Of a DNA stretch of 64,000 nt, positions 35,957-44,149 are shown in pieces (the stretch's first letter is position 1; each line of letters opens with the position of its first letter). Where the stretch lies: the NCBI GenBank assembly GCA_018649885.1, contig JABIHA010000036.1, forward strand, positions 1 through 64,000, read 5' to 3'. Below the pieces are notes generated by a model. That model had not been told where the DNA came from, did not search any database, and saw nothing but the letters and a program-made list of their open reading frames with translations. This stretch comes from Bacteriovoracaceae bacterium (GTDB lineage Bacteria; Bdellovibrionota; Bacteriovoracia; Bacteriovoracales; Bacteriovoracaceae). The translations under genes and the position numbers were made by a program.

Positions 35957-36835
35957 CTATATCTTTTCTTTGATCTTTTTTATTAATTTTATGGCCTTGG
36001 CAAGTCTCGGGAGATCGTGGCAAAGTTCTCCAGTTTGAAAATCATTAGCTACACTTTCCCTTATTTTCTCGGAACTGCTTCCTTCAGAAAGTACTAGAAC
36101 TCTACCAGGACGAGTCCTTTTTAACCCTTGTGCTAGCAAAGCTTCACCATCACTTTTGTATTTCTTTACACAGCTTTCTATTGAAGGATCACAGATTTTA
36201 TTTCTTAGGCGATGAAGATGTACTTTTTTGTAAATTTCTTTACAGCTAAACCTCACCTTTTCTAAATCCGTTAAGTCGACAATATTTTTCGTATTATTAA
36301 TAACATATTTTTTAACTTTCCCTGGACCCATCAGACGAGGGTATTTTTGACAAAAATCACCACTATCAAAACCATATTGAATTATTTTAAATACTTTCTC
36401 AATTGACAGAGATGTCCTTCCTCGAATTTCATTTATTAAATGATTGGATTTTCGCTGTTTTCCCTTCCATAAGGCATCGAGGACCCTTTCCTCTTTGTTT
36501 TTAATAGGGAGGTACCCCACTAGTATGGTACTTAGACCTGTGAAAATCCCTGCAGCAGTTAATCCAGCTGTAGTAATCGCCGAGTTTTTTAGAGGTGTTC
36601 CTCCTGCTTCGACAACACCGGCAGCTGTGCCAATCACAACTCCCCCCGCTGCTGCAGCACCTACCCCTGTTAACCCTAAAGCGAATGTTATATTATTTCT
36701 TATACGTACCTTATTATTTCCAACTTTTTCATATAAATCCTCGCAGCTAGTTGTCCAGCCATCATCATCAGCATATAGGTTCGTTGTGATAAATATTGAT
36801 AAAATTGATAATAAAAAGTACTTATAAAAAAACAT
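35957..36835 (-). CDS. secreted hypothetical protein with Gly/Ala hydrophobic core
   Basis: The 292-residue product starts behind GGAGAT; an upstream ATG four codons earlier is less well placed. A signal peptide (to about 22) is followed by a paired Gly/Ala-rich apolar segment (about 50-110, ALGLTGVGAAAAGGVVIG) of the kind that can insert in membranes. The second half has paired Cys and two repeats ending DFCQKYPRL and ELCHDLPRL. It resembles in layout the proteins at 18000 and 49166. Function is unknown. Confidence 0.65.
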   Translation of the reverse strand: MFFYKYFLLSILSIFITTNLYADDDGWTTSCEDLYEKVGNNKVRIRNNITFALGLTGVGAAAAGGVVIGTAAGVVEAGGTPLKNSAITTAGLTAAGIFTGLSTILVGYLPIKNKEERVLDALWKGKQRKSNHLINEIRGRTSLSIEKVFKIIQYGFDSGDFCQKYPRLMGPGKVKKYVINNTKNIVDLTDLEKVRFSCKEIYKKVHLHRLRNKICDPSIESCVKKYKSDGEALLAQGLKRTRPGRVLVLSEGSSSEKIRESVANDFQTGELCHDLPRLAKAIKLIKKIKEKI

Positions 36836-37389
36836 TAGTATCTCCAAGTGAAAGTTTTAGGTTTATCAATTTGTTAATTTGAAGAAAAAAACAACAATTC
36901 AAACTACAGTGAGCTACTTAATCTCTTGTATTTAAGAGATTGAATTACTTGGTTAGAGCGTGGAGGTTTTCGAGGTTAAAAAGGAAAACCGGGTGACCAA
37001 GTAATGAGCGCCAACTTTTTCATAAGCTTCTCTATACATAGTGTTTATTTTTTAGTTGTAACAAAGCGAGGAAACAGAAGCAATGCACTGCGTCAATTCT
37101 ATATATTCCTTAACCTTATAATAATAATACTCTGCTAAGTGACTGAAAAAACTGACTGCTTTGGAGTGGAAGACAAAAAAACTAGTGGATAAAGTAGGGG
37201 CGCATATATGGAAATTGCTTGAGTATTATAAAATAACCTACTTGCCCTACTCTGACCTGTTTTCAATCAAATATATAGTTTTGCTGCTGTTGGTGCTGAG
37301 TACACCTGCCATTAGTTCACGGTCCTCATTGTTCTATATATCACAAAAATATGATACTATCGAGAAGCCCTTTCAATTGCAAAAACCAC
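36836..37389. other. intergenic stretch with nested inverted repeats
   Basis: No supported gene. AATCTCTT (36920-36927) and AAGAGATT (36934-36941) form one hairpin. Directly after it TTACTTGGT (36945-36953) pairs with ACCAAGTAA (36996-37004), enclosing GGTTTTC (36965-36971) paired with GAAAACC (36984-36990). The rest is AT-rich without clear signals. Confidence 0.5.
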
Positions 37390-37947
37390 TTATAAGGACA
37401 AAATCATTTCGATCGCTGTACAAACACATTTTTCGGGTTTGCACCTTACGCATTGATAATCGATGTGATGCCAAAACTTAGGATGACTGGCCACTTTGGA
37501 AAACCCCATGCTCTTTAAATACTTTAATGAACTTGACCCTGGAGACTCAAGCCAACTGTGACAAACAATGGCCCTTGCACCCATTTCTTTCATCATTTCA
37601 ATAGACATAGAAGAAAGTGACTTTCCAATACCCCGACATTGGAAGCTAGGATCAATAAAAAGAGATTTAAAATAGGCCACCTTGGGTTTTTCCACATTCC
37701 ATTTATCTGGTGTCACTGCTAAGGGCAAATCTAACCAGCAATTGGGAGCATAACTAAACCTAATCCCCACAATTTCTAAATCACAGATTGCCAAAAATGA
37801 GCAGTTCCTCCCACCTAGAATTGACCTACGGTAGATGTCACCAATATCATCAGTGGAGTAGTAGTTGTCTCCTATGGTGCGGTCACAAAAGCTCACTATC
37901 TTTTCTGCGCGTGACAAATCGAGTGGAATGTATTCGATATCACTCAT
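37390..37947 (-). CDS. GNAT-family N-acetyltransferase next to rep
   Basis: The 185-residue protein begins four bases after the stop of the replication initiator gene, so it is in that operon. The acetyl-CoA loop is FIDPSFQCRGIGKSLSSMSIE near residues 100-120, followed by SWLESPGSSSLKYLKSMGF. The C-terminus carries a Cys cluster (YQCVRCKPEKCVCTA), a tail seen in a subgroup of GNATs. No ribbon-helix-helix antitoxin adjoins it, so a toxin role is not supported. Its substrate and why it travels with rep are unknown. Confidence 0.85.
   Translation of the reverse strand: MSDIEYIPLDLSRAEKIVSFCDRTIGDNYYSTDDIGDIYRRSILGGRNCSFLAICDLEIVGIRFSYAPNCWLDLPLAVTPDKWNVEKPKVAYFKSLFIDPSFQCRGIGKSLSSMSIEMMKEMGARAIVCHSWLESPGSSSLKYLKSMGFSKVASHPKFWHHIDYQCVRCKPEKCVCTAIEMILSL
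37414..37446. repeat. copy of the TGCAAAC/GTTTGCACC hairpin element
   Basis: About 30 bases match 35791-35823 with few changes (ACAAACACATTT then GGGTTTGCACCTT). It lies inside the last codons of the acetyltransferase gene. Confidence 0.45.
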
Positions 37948-37951
37948 AAGT

Positions 37952-39553
37952 TTATTGAGGGAATTTGTCTTTAATATTTTTGTAATTGAGAATATCACCA
38001 CTAAAGAAGTCAACCTTAGCTATATCTCTCATCTTATGTTCAAGGCTAAGATTGTACAGGGGATCACTACTATTCACTCCATCACTTTCCAGTGCAGCTA
38101 GTGCTCTTTTGGTAATTTGCTCTTTAAAGGAGCGGTTATTTTTCAACATATCGTAATACAGACGCTCAAAACTATTTTCTAGTTTTTGCACTTCCTCTTT
38201 TTTGGCCTCTTCTCTTTTAACAAGCTCGGTGTTGATTCTTCCATCAACATCTTTTTTCTTTTTCTCTTCCGCCCTTATTGTCACAAATTGACGGTATCCC
38301 TCTGGAAGCTCAAGACTTCCCTCAATCATTGAACCTAAAATCGATCTTGCCAGCGCCTTAAATGATTTGGTTACTCGGTAGCCACACTTTAAAACCTGAT
38401 ACAAGGTGACATCAAGGCAAAACTCGCATGCAAGATAACTGGATTTTCCATAGAGGAAAGTATCTTTGTCTTTTTCCTTTTGATACTTAAAAGTAAACTC
38501 TCTTTTCATATTATCGATATCAAGTGGGGTTAGGTTGAGATTTTCCATCTCCTGGGCCCCATAATAAAACCACAAACTCTTTAAAAAAGGATCAGTGATA
38601 CTTTCGTTGTCTTCAATTAAATGAGTATTTTTAAAAACAATTAATATATCCCAATCTGCCTTGGACTTACTTTTTTTAATTGTAAAATCAAAGCTATTAA
38701 GACCCTCTTGAATTCTTTTAAGATACTCGCCAATCTGACGGCGCCTTTTTGAACTTCCGGTTAGCCCTATAACTTGAGCCAGCTCTTCAAGTGGAAATAT
38801 AAATTGGTCCCCAAATTTTTTCCTTTTAGAGTATAGGAAAATGAGAACTCGCCTTTGAGGGCCAGACTTTAAACTAAGGTAAGCATTTGAGCTGATAACA
38901 GAGACATACTCGTTGTAGAGATTTTTTACAATATAGCTATCAAACTCAATGAAAAAGACATCTTGAAAATTGGCAAAATCCATATCAGAGGTGCCTCTTC
39001 TAACTCTGCCCGATTTTAAAATGATCTTAGTATCTTCATTGATCAGCCCAACATCTCCAGTTTCTGCGTTGTAGGCAAAATTTTTGGTTTGAAGATTTTG
39101 GCTTTTAATCTTTTTGATGGCACGCGCAACTTTATTTCTTGAATTGGCAGAGAGGCCCAGCCTTCTACAAACTTCGGCGTGAGTATAATAGACGCGAAAG
39201 CCATTCATCCGCTCTTTAGAGTTCTTGTTGCGATCTCTTTGCTCCCAGGCCATGGTGAGAAGGACAAGCAGCACATCATTTTCAAAGGCCTGTAGAGGGC
39301 CTTCATTGGATTGTGTGGTTACTTCTAACATATAGACCGAACCATTATCATCTACGTTTCTAACAATGGCCGAGCTGGCCTCAGTCTTGTCGTAATCATC
39401 CGTTAGGTAGTACTTGAATGGAAGAGCAAGGCCCAGGTTTATCTCAACCTTAAAGCGATCGTCACGCTTACTGATGATCTCAAGATCATGATCGATTGTA
39501 ATGAGAGAATCTGCTGCTGAAACTGGAGCGCCAGTTCCCAAAATCTCCGACAT
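37952..39553 (-). CDS. replication initiator protein, RPA (RepA-like) family
   Basis: The 533-residue protein starts behind AGGAGAAT and reads away from the iteron field. N-terminal sequence (INLGLALPFKYYL, VTTQSNEGPLQAFENDVLLVLL) and the following winged-helix region (TYTHAEVCRRLGL-like, then LSLKSGPQRRVLIFLYSKRK) match plasmid replication initiator protein A. FPLEELAQVIGLTG is a second helix-turn-helix. The C-terminal 130 residues form a charged coiled coil. It should bind the upstream iterons and open the origin, and by position also regulate its own promoter. The acetyltransferase follows in the same operon. Confidence 0.85.
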   Translation of the reverse strand: MSEILGTGAPVSAADSLITIDHDLEIISKRDDRFKVEINLGLALPFKYYLTDDYDKTEASSAIVRNVDDNGSVYMLEVTTQSNEGPLQAFENDVLLVLLTMAWEQRDRNKNSKERMNGFRVYYTHAEVCRRLGLSANSRNKVARAIKKIKSQNLQTKNFAYNAETGDVGLINEDTKIILKSGRVRRGTSDMDFANFQDVFFIEFDSYIVKNLYNEYVSVISSNAYLSLKSGPQRRVLIFLYSKRKKFGDQFIFPLEELAQVIGLTGSSKRRRQIGEYLKRIQEGLNSFDFTIKKSKSKADWDILIVFKNTHLIEDNESITDPFLKSLWFYYGAQEMENLNLTPLDIDNMKREFTFKYQKEKDKDTFLYGKSSYLACEFCLDVTLYQVLKCGYRVTKSFKALARSILGSMIEGSLELPEGYRQFVTIRAEEKKKKDVDGRINTELVKREEAKKEEVQKLENSFERLYYDMLKNNRSFKEQITKRALAALESDGVNSSDPLYNLSLEHKMRDIAKVDFFSGDILNYKNIKDKFPQ

Positions 39554-39620
39554 AGGACATTCTCCTAAATGTGGCTTTCTTTAATTATTTGCGATAAATA
39601 CAAAATTGGCCACAAAAAAA

Positions 39621-40307
39621 TCCCTATTAGTACCGCCCCCAACTCAAATTCCCTTCTAGTACCGGGCCGGACGAATATCCCTTATGGTACAGGCCAGTAA
39701 TTTTATCCCTACAAGCACATGCCGTAGGCACCAATAAGTCCCTACGAGTACAGGCCCTCAATGCCAATAGTCCCTACTAGTACAGACCTCCACCTTAAAA
39801 TATCCCTACAGGTACAGGCCTTCATCAAAAAAGTCCCTACTGGTACACACCTAGTAAAAGCCTGGCCAAGGCGCGGCCAAGGAAAGTCCCTACCAGTACA
39901 TACCCTCTAGTCTCTTTCAGTAACTTATGGCCATCTTTCACAAAAAGTCCCTAATAGTACACCCCTGCTAGCTCAAAAATAGCTGAAGGTATGTACTATT
40001 AGGGACCAAGGCATGTACTCGTAGGGACCAAAGGCCCATAGGTGTACTAGTAGGGACTAAGGGGTGTACTCATAGGGATTTAGGGGTGTACTAGTGTGGA
40101 CTTTTAGGGCAGGTGTGTACTCGTAGGGACATAGGGGTGTACTCATAGGGACTTTGCTATGTACTGGTAGGGACTTGGCCATGTACTGGTAGGGACCAAA
40201 AAAATTTCAACTAATTGATATTTCGAAAAATATCCCTATCAGTACACTCCGTAAGTATATAAGTAAGTAATATATATACTTACTTAAATAGCATGTACTC
40301 GTAGGGA
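39621..40307. repeat. replication origin: 21 iterons in two opposed arrays
   Basis: The unit is TGTACTnGTAGGGA or its complement. Ten leftward copies begin at 39621, 39650, 39678, 39706, 39739, 39771, 39803, 39834, 39887 and 39948. Nine rightward copies begin at 39992, 40014, 40043, 40065, 40087, 40116, 40138, 40160 and 40182. A final inverted pair lies at 40233 and 40294. Rightward spacing is strictly 22 or 29 bp; leftward spacing is mostly 28-33 bp. Copies 1-4 and 15 are degenerate. Copies 10 and 11 are perfect complements with a 30-bp centre. The field lies directly upstream of the rep gene, as in iteron plasmids. Confidence 0.9.
40247..40293. other. AT-rich palindrome, probable DNA unwinding element
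   Basis: AAGTAAGTA (40261-40269) and TACTTACTT (40277-40285) flank an alternating ATATATA. The block is almost free of G and C and is bracketed by the inverted iteron pair at 40233-40246 and 40294-40307. It is the best candidate for the strand-opening site. Confidence 0.6.
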
Positions 40308-40399
40308 CAAAAATGATTCACCTCCGTGTGTGTATAGTGCAATTTTTGTCTCTAAAAGTATTTTGCGCCGAATTGAAAACAAATGTCAAAAATGAAATA

Positions 40400-41674
40400 T
40401 CAATAAATTAAATACTTTGCACCGATAGCGGCTGAAATTTCGGTAATTTGACCTGTGGAAAGCATTGCATTGTAAATTGCGATTTCAAAAATATCCCCCA
40501 TTACTTGTGCATCAGCAGAACCTTGATTCCCATGAATATCCCAAGCTGAAGTAAGAGATGAACTTGAACCTGTCTGGTAGTCTTCATTAACTCCATTTAC
40601 ATATGTGGCTACCTCAGTAGCGCTCCAGCTAAAGGCGAGTACATAAGCAGTGGAGCTGCTAATACTTGCAACACCTGTGGTTGGTCCAATACCACTTTTT
40701 AATAGTTGAAATGTAAATCCTGATGAATAGTTGAGTTGGGCGCGAAGGTAGTCAACCCCGTCACTGGAAGACATAACATCCAAAGTTGTCGTGGATAGAC
40801 TTCCTGTTTTCAAAGCTATCAAGATAGTTCCTGAAGTAGAGGCATTAAAATCTGTTGTCAATATTGTGGTGCCATTAAATGTAATCCCTGGATAACCATT
40901 GAGTGTTGCACTAGAGTAATCCGGGTTATTGGTAGCTTCAGTAAATTTATTAGTACCGGCCAAGTTATTCCAACATTTCACTGGATTTGGGCTGGTTATG
41001 GATGCAAGAGAACAACCTGTATCTTGATACATCCCTTGATTATTTTCTGTAAAGAATGAGTGGATACAGCCAAGGCTTTGGTCGCAAATTTGCGTACCCT
41101 GGCCCTGATCTTGGTCCATATTGAAATCGGGGTGATCGCAATCAATGGTATAGGGAGTGGCATTGGAAAAGTGTCCACTCATGGCAACTGTCATGGGACT
41201 TTCTTCAATGTTGACTGATGTAGTCCCTAATTTATACATGGCAGACACTCCCCCACTGGCGGAAGCTAAATTTTGAAAAGTTGGACAGCCTCCAAAGTTG
41301 GAGGTGTCAGCACTTACAGCAACAAGGTGAAATTTGCGATCGCTCCCTTGGGAAACGGTCATTTGAAGTTGAGAATCATCACCCTTAAACCCAGCAAGCT
41401 TATCAAATCTCCAAATGACATCGTCGGAGGAGTCGACACAATTTCCCTGTCCATGATCGGGATTTCGGTACATTATTCCAAAGCAATTAAAATCACCTAT
41501 TGAAGTAGGAGTTTGCCCGGGAGTGGCCACAAAATTGGCGATGTGATGTCCATCAGGATTCGCCCTTTGAATATTAAAGGTAATAGTTGATTCGTCTGAA
41601 CCCGGATGGTTGCTGCACGAGGCACTTAAAAGTGAAACACTTAAAAAAAGAGCTAGTACTCCGATATATCTCAT
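40400..41674 (-). CDS. putative lipoprotein with LamG-like domain
   Basis: The 424-residue product starts behind AAGGAAACC and has a signal peptide ending LLSASC, a loose lipobox with Cys at about 19. The first 200 residues are Cys-rich (NCFGIMYRNPDHGQGNC). Residues about 240-424 look like a concanavalin/LamG fold (NLNGYPGITFNGTTIL-like strands, VAFSWSATEVATYVNG, GDIFEIAIYNAML). It starts 11 bases after the ParB-like gene, so it may be transcribed with the partition genes. A surface binding role is likely but unproven. Confidence 0.7.
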   Translation of the reverse strand: MRYIGVLALFLSVSLLSASCSNHPGSDESTITFNIQRANPDGHHIANFVATPGQTPTSIGDFNCFGIMYRNPDHGQGNCVDSSDDVIWRFDKLAGFKGDDSQLQMTVSQGSDRKFHLVAVSADTSNFGGCPTFQNLASASGGVSAMYKLGTTSVNIEESPMTVAMSGHFSNATPYTIDCDHPDFNMDQDQGQGTQICDQSLGCIHSFFTENNQGMYQDTGCSLASITSPNPVKCWNNLAGTNKFTEATNNPDYSSATLNGYPGITFNGTTILTTDFNASTSGTILIALKTGSLSTTTLDVMSSSDGVDYLRAQLNYSSGFTFQLLKSGIGPTTGVASISSSTAYVLAFSWSATEVATYVNGVNEDYQTGSSSSLTSAWDIHGNQGSADAQVMGDIFEIAIYNAMLSTGQITEISAAIGAKYLIY

Positions 41675-41684
41675 GATGGTTTCC

Positions 41685-42131
41685 TTATAATGAAAGGGTT
41701 TCTTGCATAAATTCTTTAAGGCCTTGCTCTGTTTGAAGTGATCTAAAATCAATTGTCTCGATTTTATCTTCAATTTTTTCGCAGAAAATTTGTAAAAGCA
41801 GTCTGAGAGCAGTGTTGTCGGTGATTCTTTTTATTTCACGATTCTCATTGGGAAGTAGTCTTTTGGCCCTAGAGATTTCTGCACAGAAGACTTTTAATAA
41901 ATCGATATCTTCAGCTCTAAGTCTTGCACCCTTGGCCACAAACTTGTCGAAAGTTCTCTCAGGGTAAGATTTTTGATATTCCACCTCTGGGTGCTGAATT
42001 TCTCTTTTGACTACTTTGATTTTTTCTACCATCTTTTTGGGGCGCTCAGTGGCCACCAGCTTTTTAGGGGGTACCACTTTTTTTTCTTCTTGTTCTTTAA
42101 CTCTTCTTCCAGTTGAAAAAAATCCTTCCAT
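41685..42131 (-). CDS. parB: small basic partition partner, ParB/ParG-like
   Basis: The 148-residue protein begins four bases after the parA stop. Its first 60 residues are Lys/Glu/Arg/Pro rich and probably disordered, as in ParG-type centromere-binding proteins whose tails stimulate ParA. The last 80 residues are helical (LRAEDIDLLKVFCAEISRAKRLL, then RITDNTALRLLLQIFCEKI), suiting a small DNA-binding domain. No ParB nuclease-type domain is present. The role is inferred from position and size; the symbol is provisional. Confidence 0.6.
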   Translation of the reverse strand: MEGFFSTGRRVKEQEEKKVVPPKKLVATERPKKMVEKIKVVKREIQHPEVEYQKSYPERTFDKFVAKGARLRAEDIDLLKVFCAEISRAKRLLPNENREIKRITDNTALRLLLQIFCEKIEDKIETIDFRSLQTEQGLKEFMQETLSL

Positions 42132-42135
42132 GACT

Positions 42136-43023
42136 TTATACCCCCGCTCTTATTTCAGTTTGTGTGTTATTAGACTTTGGTGGAACCGTATTAGTTTCTA
42201 CGGTTTCGATTTCCATAATTCTTTCTAAGATTTCGTCCACAAGCATAATATATTCTTTGTGTCCCCTATCCGATGGTTTGGTGACATCGTAGATGGTTTT
42301 CCGGTCTCTGGGTAAAAAGGCAAATTTTGTTGAAATAGGTATGATGCTTTCATAGAAATGGATGCCGCTATCAACGGCTAAGTCCATCAACTCCCCTATT
42401 GCCTTTTTGGCCATTTTTGGTCTCTTATCCATGGAGGCGACAAAAAAGCCAAGTGGTTCTAGATATTCGTTTTGAAGTTTTTTGACTTTAAAAGCTGCGG
42501 TTATAGTGTCCCCGATTGATTCCATGGAAAGATCAGCTGTTTGAACGGGAATTAAAAAATAGTCACTGGCGATCAGAGCACTTACAGTTGTGATCCCAAG
42601 AGAAGGTGCATTGTCTATTAAGACAAAGTGCATAGATTCTAATTTTTTTGAGGCATCAATTAATTCTTTTAGTAGAGAAAAACCCTCAAGCCCAAGTTGG
42701 TTTAAGATGGCCTCAATATTATAGTTGGCCCCCCTCTTATCTTTTTTCTCGCTGGGAATAATATAGAGATTCTCGCGCGGGGTTTCATAAATCACTGAAT
42801 CAATCTCTCCCCCATTGGCCATAAGGTCGCAGATTCCTGGTAGATTATTTTCTTCTTCCCACACTGGACCAAGTAAACATCTGGTGGCATTACTTTGGGT
42901 GGTATCAAAGTCGATGATACAAGTCTTGTAACCTAGGTCAGCAAGTCTAGCTGCAATATGGACTGTAGCTGTGGTCTTACCTATTCCACCCTTTTGTCCA
43001 GTAACAGAAATAATCCTTGGCAT
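42136..43023 (-). CDS. parA: ParA-type partition ATPase
   Basis: The 295-residue ATPase has the deviant Walker A motif KGGIGKTT (residues 10-17), switch I-like DFDTTQSN, Walker B-like FVLIDNAPSL and no N-terminal DNA-binding extension, so it is of the short class Ib type. A 45-residue polar tail follows. The ATG is preceded by AGGAGG. It moves plasmid copies apart together with the small partner encoded next and the upstream repeat field. Confidence 0.9.
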   Translation of the reverse strand: MPRIISVTGQKGGIGKTTATVHIAARLADLGYKTCIIDFDTTQSNATRCLLGPVWEEENNLPGICDLMANGGEIDSVIYETPRENLYIIPSEKKDKRGANYNIEAILNQLGLEGFSLLKELIDASKKLESMHFVLIDNAPSLGITTVSALIASDYFLIPVQTADLSMESIGDTITAAFKVKKLQNEYLEPLGFFVASMDKRPKMAKKAIGELMDLAVDSGIHFYESIIPISTKFAFLPRDRKTIYDVTKPSDRGHKEYIMLVDEILERIMEIETVETNTVPPKSNNTQTEIRAGV

Positions 43024-43036
43024 GCGTCCTCCTTGA

Positions 43037-43518
43037 TAGTTTTAAAGTCTAAAACTGTCGACTTTAAAACTCTAAATTTTGAAAGTTTCTACTTGTAAAG
43101 ATTATAGTAGCAAACTTTAAAAGTAGAAACTTTAAAGTTTGGAATTTTACAATTTATAACTTGAGAGTTTTGGACTATTTAGTTTTAAAGTGGTTACTTT
43201 TATAGTTTTAAGTTGGGAAGTTTGCGGTTTTGAACTTAGTACTTTTGAAGTGTTGAACTTGATAGTTGTAAAGTTTGAGAGTTGATAGTTTTAAACTTTG
43301 CAACTGTAATGATTCTAGGAGAGTATAGATCATTATTTGAAAATAGGGGACGGCGCGGGCCTTACGGCTTCTCCTTGGAGCCCCTCAAGTGAGTCAGATT
43401 ATGAGTCTTGTTTTGACTTTTGCATTTTTAATTCATCGTACTTAAAAGTCTTCTGGAGCCAAATTAGTTTCAAATGGGTAGTTTTAAACTTAACAGTTAT
43501 AAACTTTAAAACTGTTAA
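43037..43518. repeat. centromere-like field of AGTTTTAAAGT repeats upstream of parA
   Basis: Copies of TAGTTTTAAAGT or its complement occur at 43037, 43061, 43112, 43127 (perfect 14-bp palindrome AAACTTTAAAGTTT), 43180, 43203, 43263, 43286, 43479 and 43501. Two pairs (43180/43203 and 43263/43286) are exactly 23 bp apart, and shorter AGTTT/AACTT words fill the gaps at roughly 11 bp. At 43490-43518, TTAACAGTT and AACTGTTAA form a perfect inverted repeat. This suits binding of the ParB-like partner and repression of parA. Confidence 0.65.
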
Positions 43519-43911
43519 TTAGTGCTTCCTTCTGGGCAGTTTTGGTTTTGTGTTAATATTGGAATGGATTCACCCTGGATTTTAGTTGTGTTCAGAAAGG
43601 CCAAAATGACTGATGAGTAGGGCAGATGGAAAGTTGTAAAAAACCAGGGGTATTAAAAGTTAAACCTATTACTAATACAAGGTTAAACCTTTTATTGGGA
43701 ACTTCTATGCTCTATAATACGAATTATTTAGCATAAGTATTTTGACGCAAAATCACGGACAAAGTTGTTTCAAATTGGCCCAGATTGATTTGGTCCTTGC
43801 TGTGACCTGCACAGATTCAAGACGCCATATTCACCAATTTAAATTGATGTGACAGTGGGTAAGTCATTGGAACAAAACGGGGAATGTTCAAGCTGAAGAT
43901 GACTAGTGAAG
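43519..43911. other. intergenic stretch, no supported gene
   Basis: About 390 AT-rich bases. GTTAAACCT occurs twice (43659 and 43682, 23 bp apart) and a TATAAT-like box lies near 43713. No reading frame with a ribosome site is seen. Confidence 0.45.
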
Positions 43912-44148
43912 CTAATTTAGCTCACAAACTTTATAGGATGGATTGGTGAAGACGATTTTCTTGCAAACCTTTTCTCGAATGGCCTTTAGATAATCTGGAC
44001 CCTTTTGGCGGTAAGGACGGTCTTGGGCCACTTGATATAGACTTAAAACAAGAAGTGCTGGAACTTCAGCCACAAGAAGCCAGGAGTCGTAAAAGAGTTC
44101 AACTTTTCTTATAGTTTGGGAGACTAAATAGGTCGAATTTAGAGTCAA
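43912..44148 (-). CDS. doubtful small membrane protein
   Basis: A 78-residue frame opens at TTG directly after the stop of the upstream secreted-protein gene. It contains an apolar helix (WLLVAEVPALLVLSLYQVA) and a Lys-rich tail with two Cys. Tight spacing favours a real gene; the missing ribosome site and TTG start speak against it. Confidence 0.35.
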   Translation of the reverse strand: MTLNSTYLVSQTIRKVELFYDSWLLVAEVPALLVLSLYQVAQDRPYRQKGPDYLKAIREKVCKKIVFTNPSYKVCELN

Positions 44149-44149
44149 C

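Noticed and set aside
36444-36827. A 127-codon rightward frame.
   Set aside because: It lies wholly antisense to the secreted protein gene at 35957-36835, which has a ribosome site and signal peptide.
36945-37004. Nested inverted repeats looked like an integron attC site.
   Set aside because: The core sites do not fit the RYYYAAC/GTTRRRY pattern and no integrase or cassette series is present.
37390-37947. GNAT toxin of a toxin-antitoxin pair.
   Set aside because: No ribbon-helix-helix antitoxin gene is adjacent; the upstream gene is the initiator, and the Cys-rich tail fits an ordinary GNAT subgroup.
39621-40307. The regular short repeats suggested a CRISPR array.
   Set aside because: The unit is only 14 bp, occurs in both orientations, gaps are 8-47 bp and not unique spacers of fixed size, and no cas gene is near. 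A replication origin next to a rep gene explains it.
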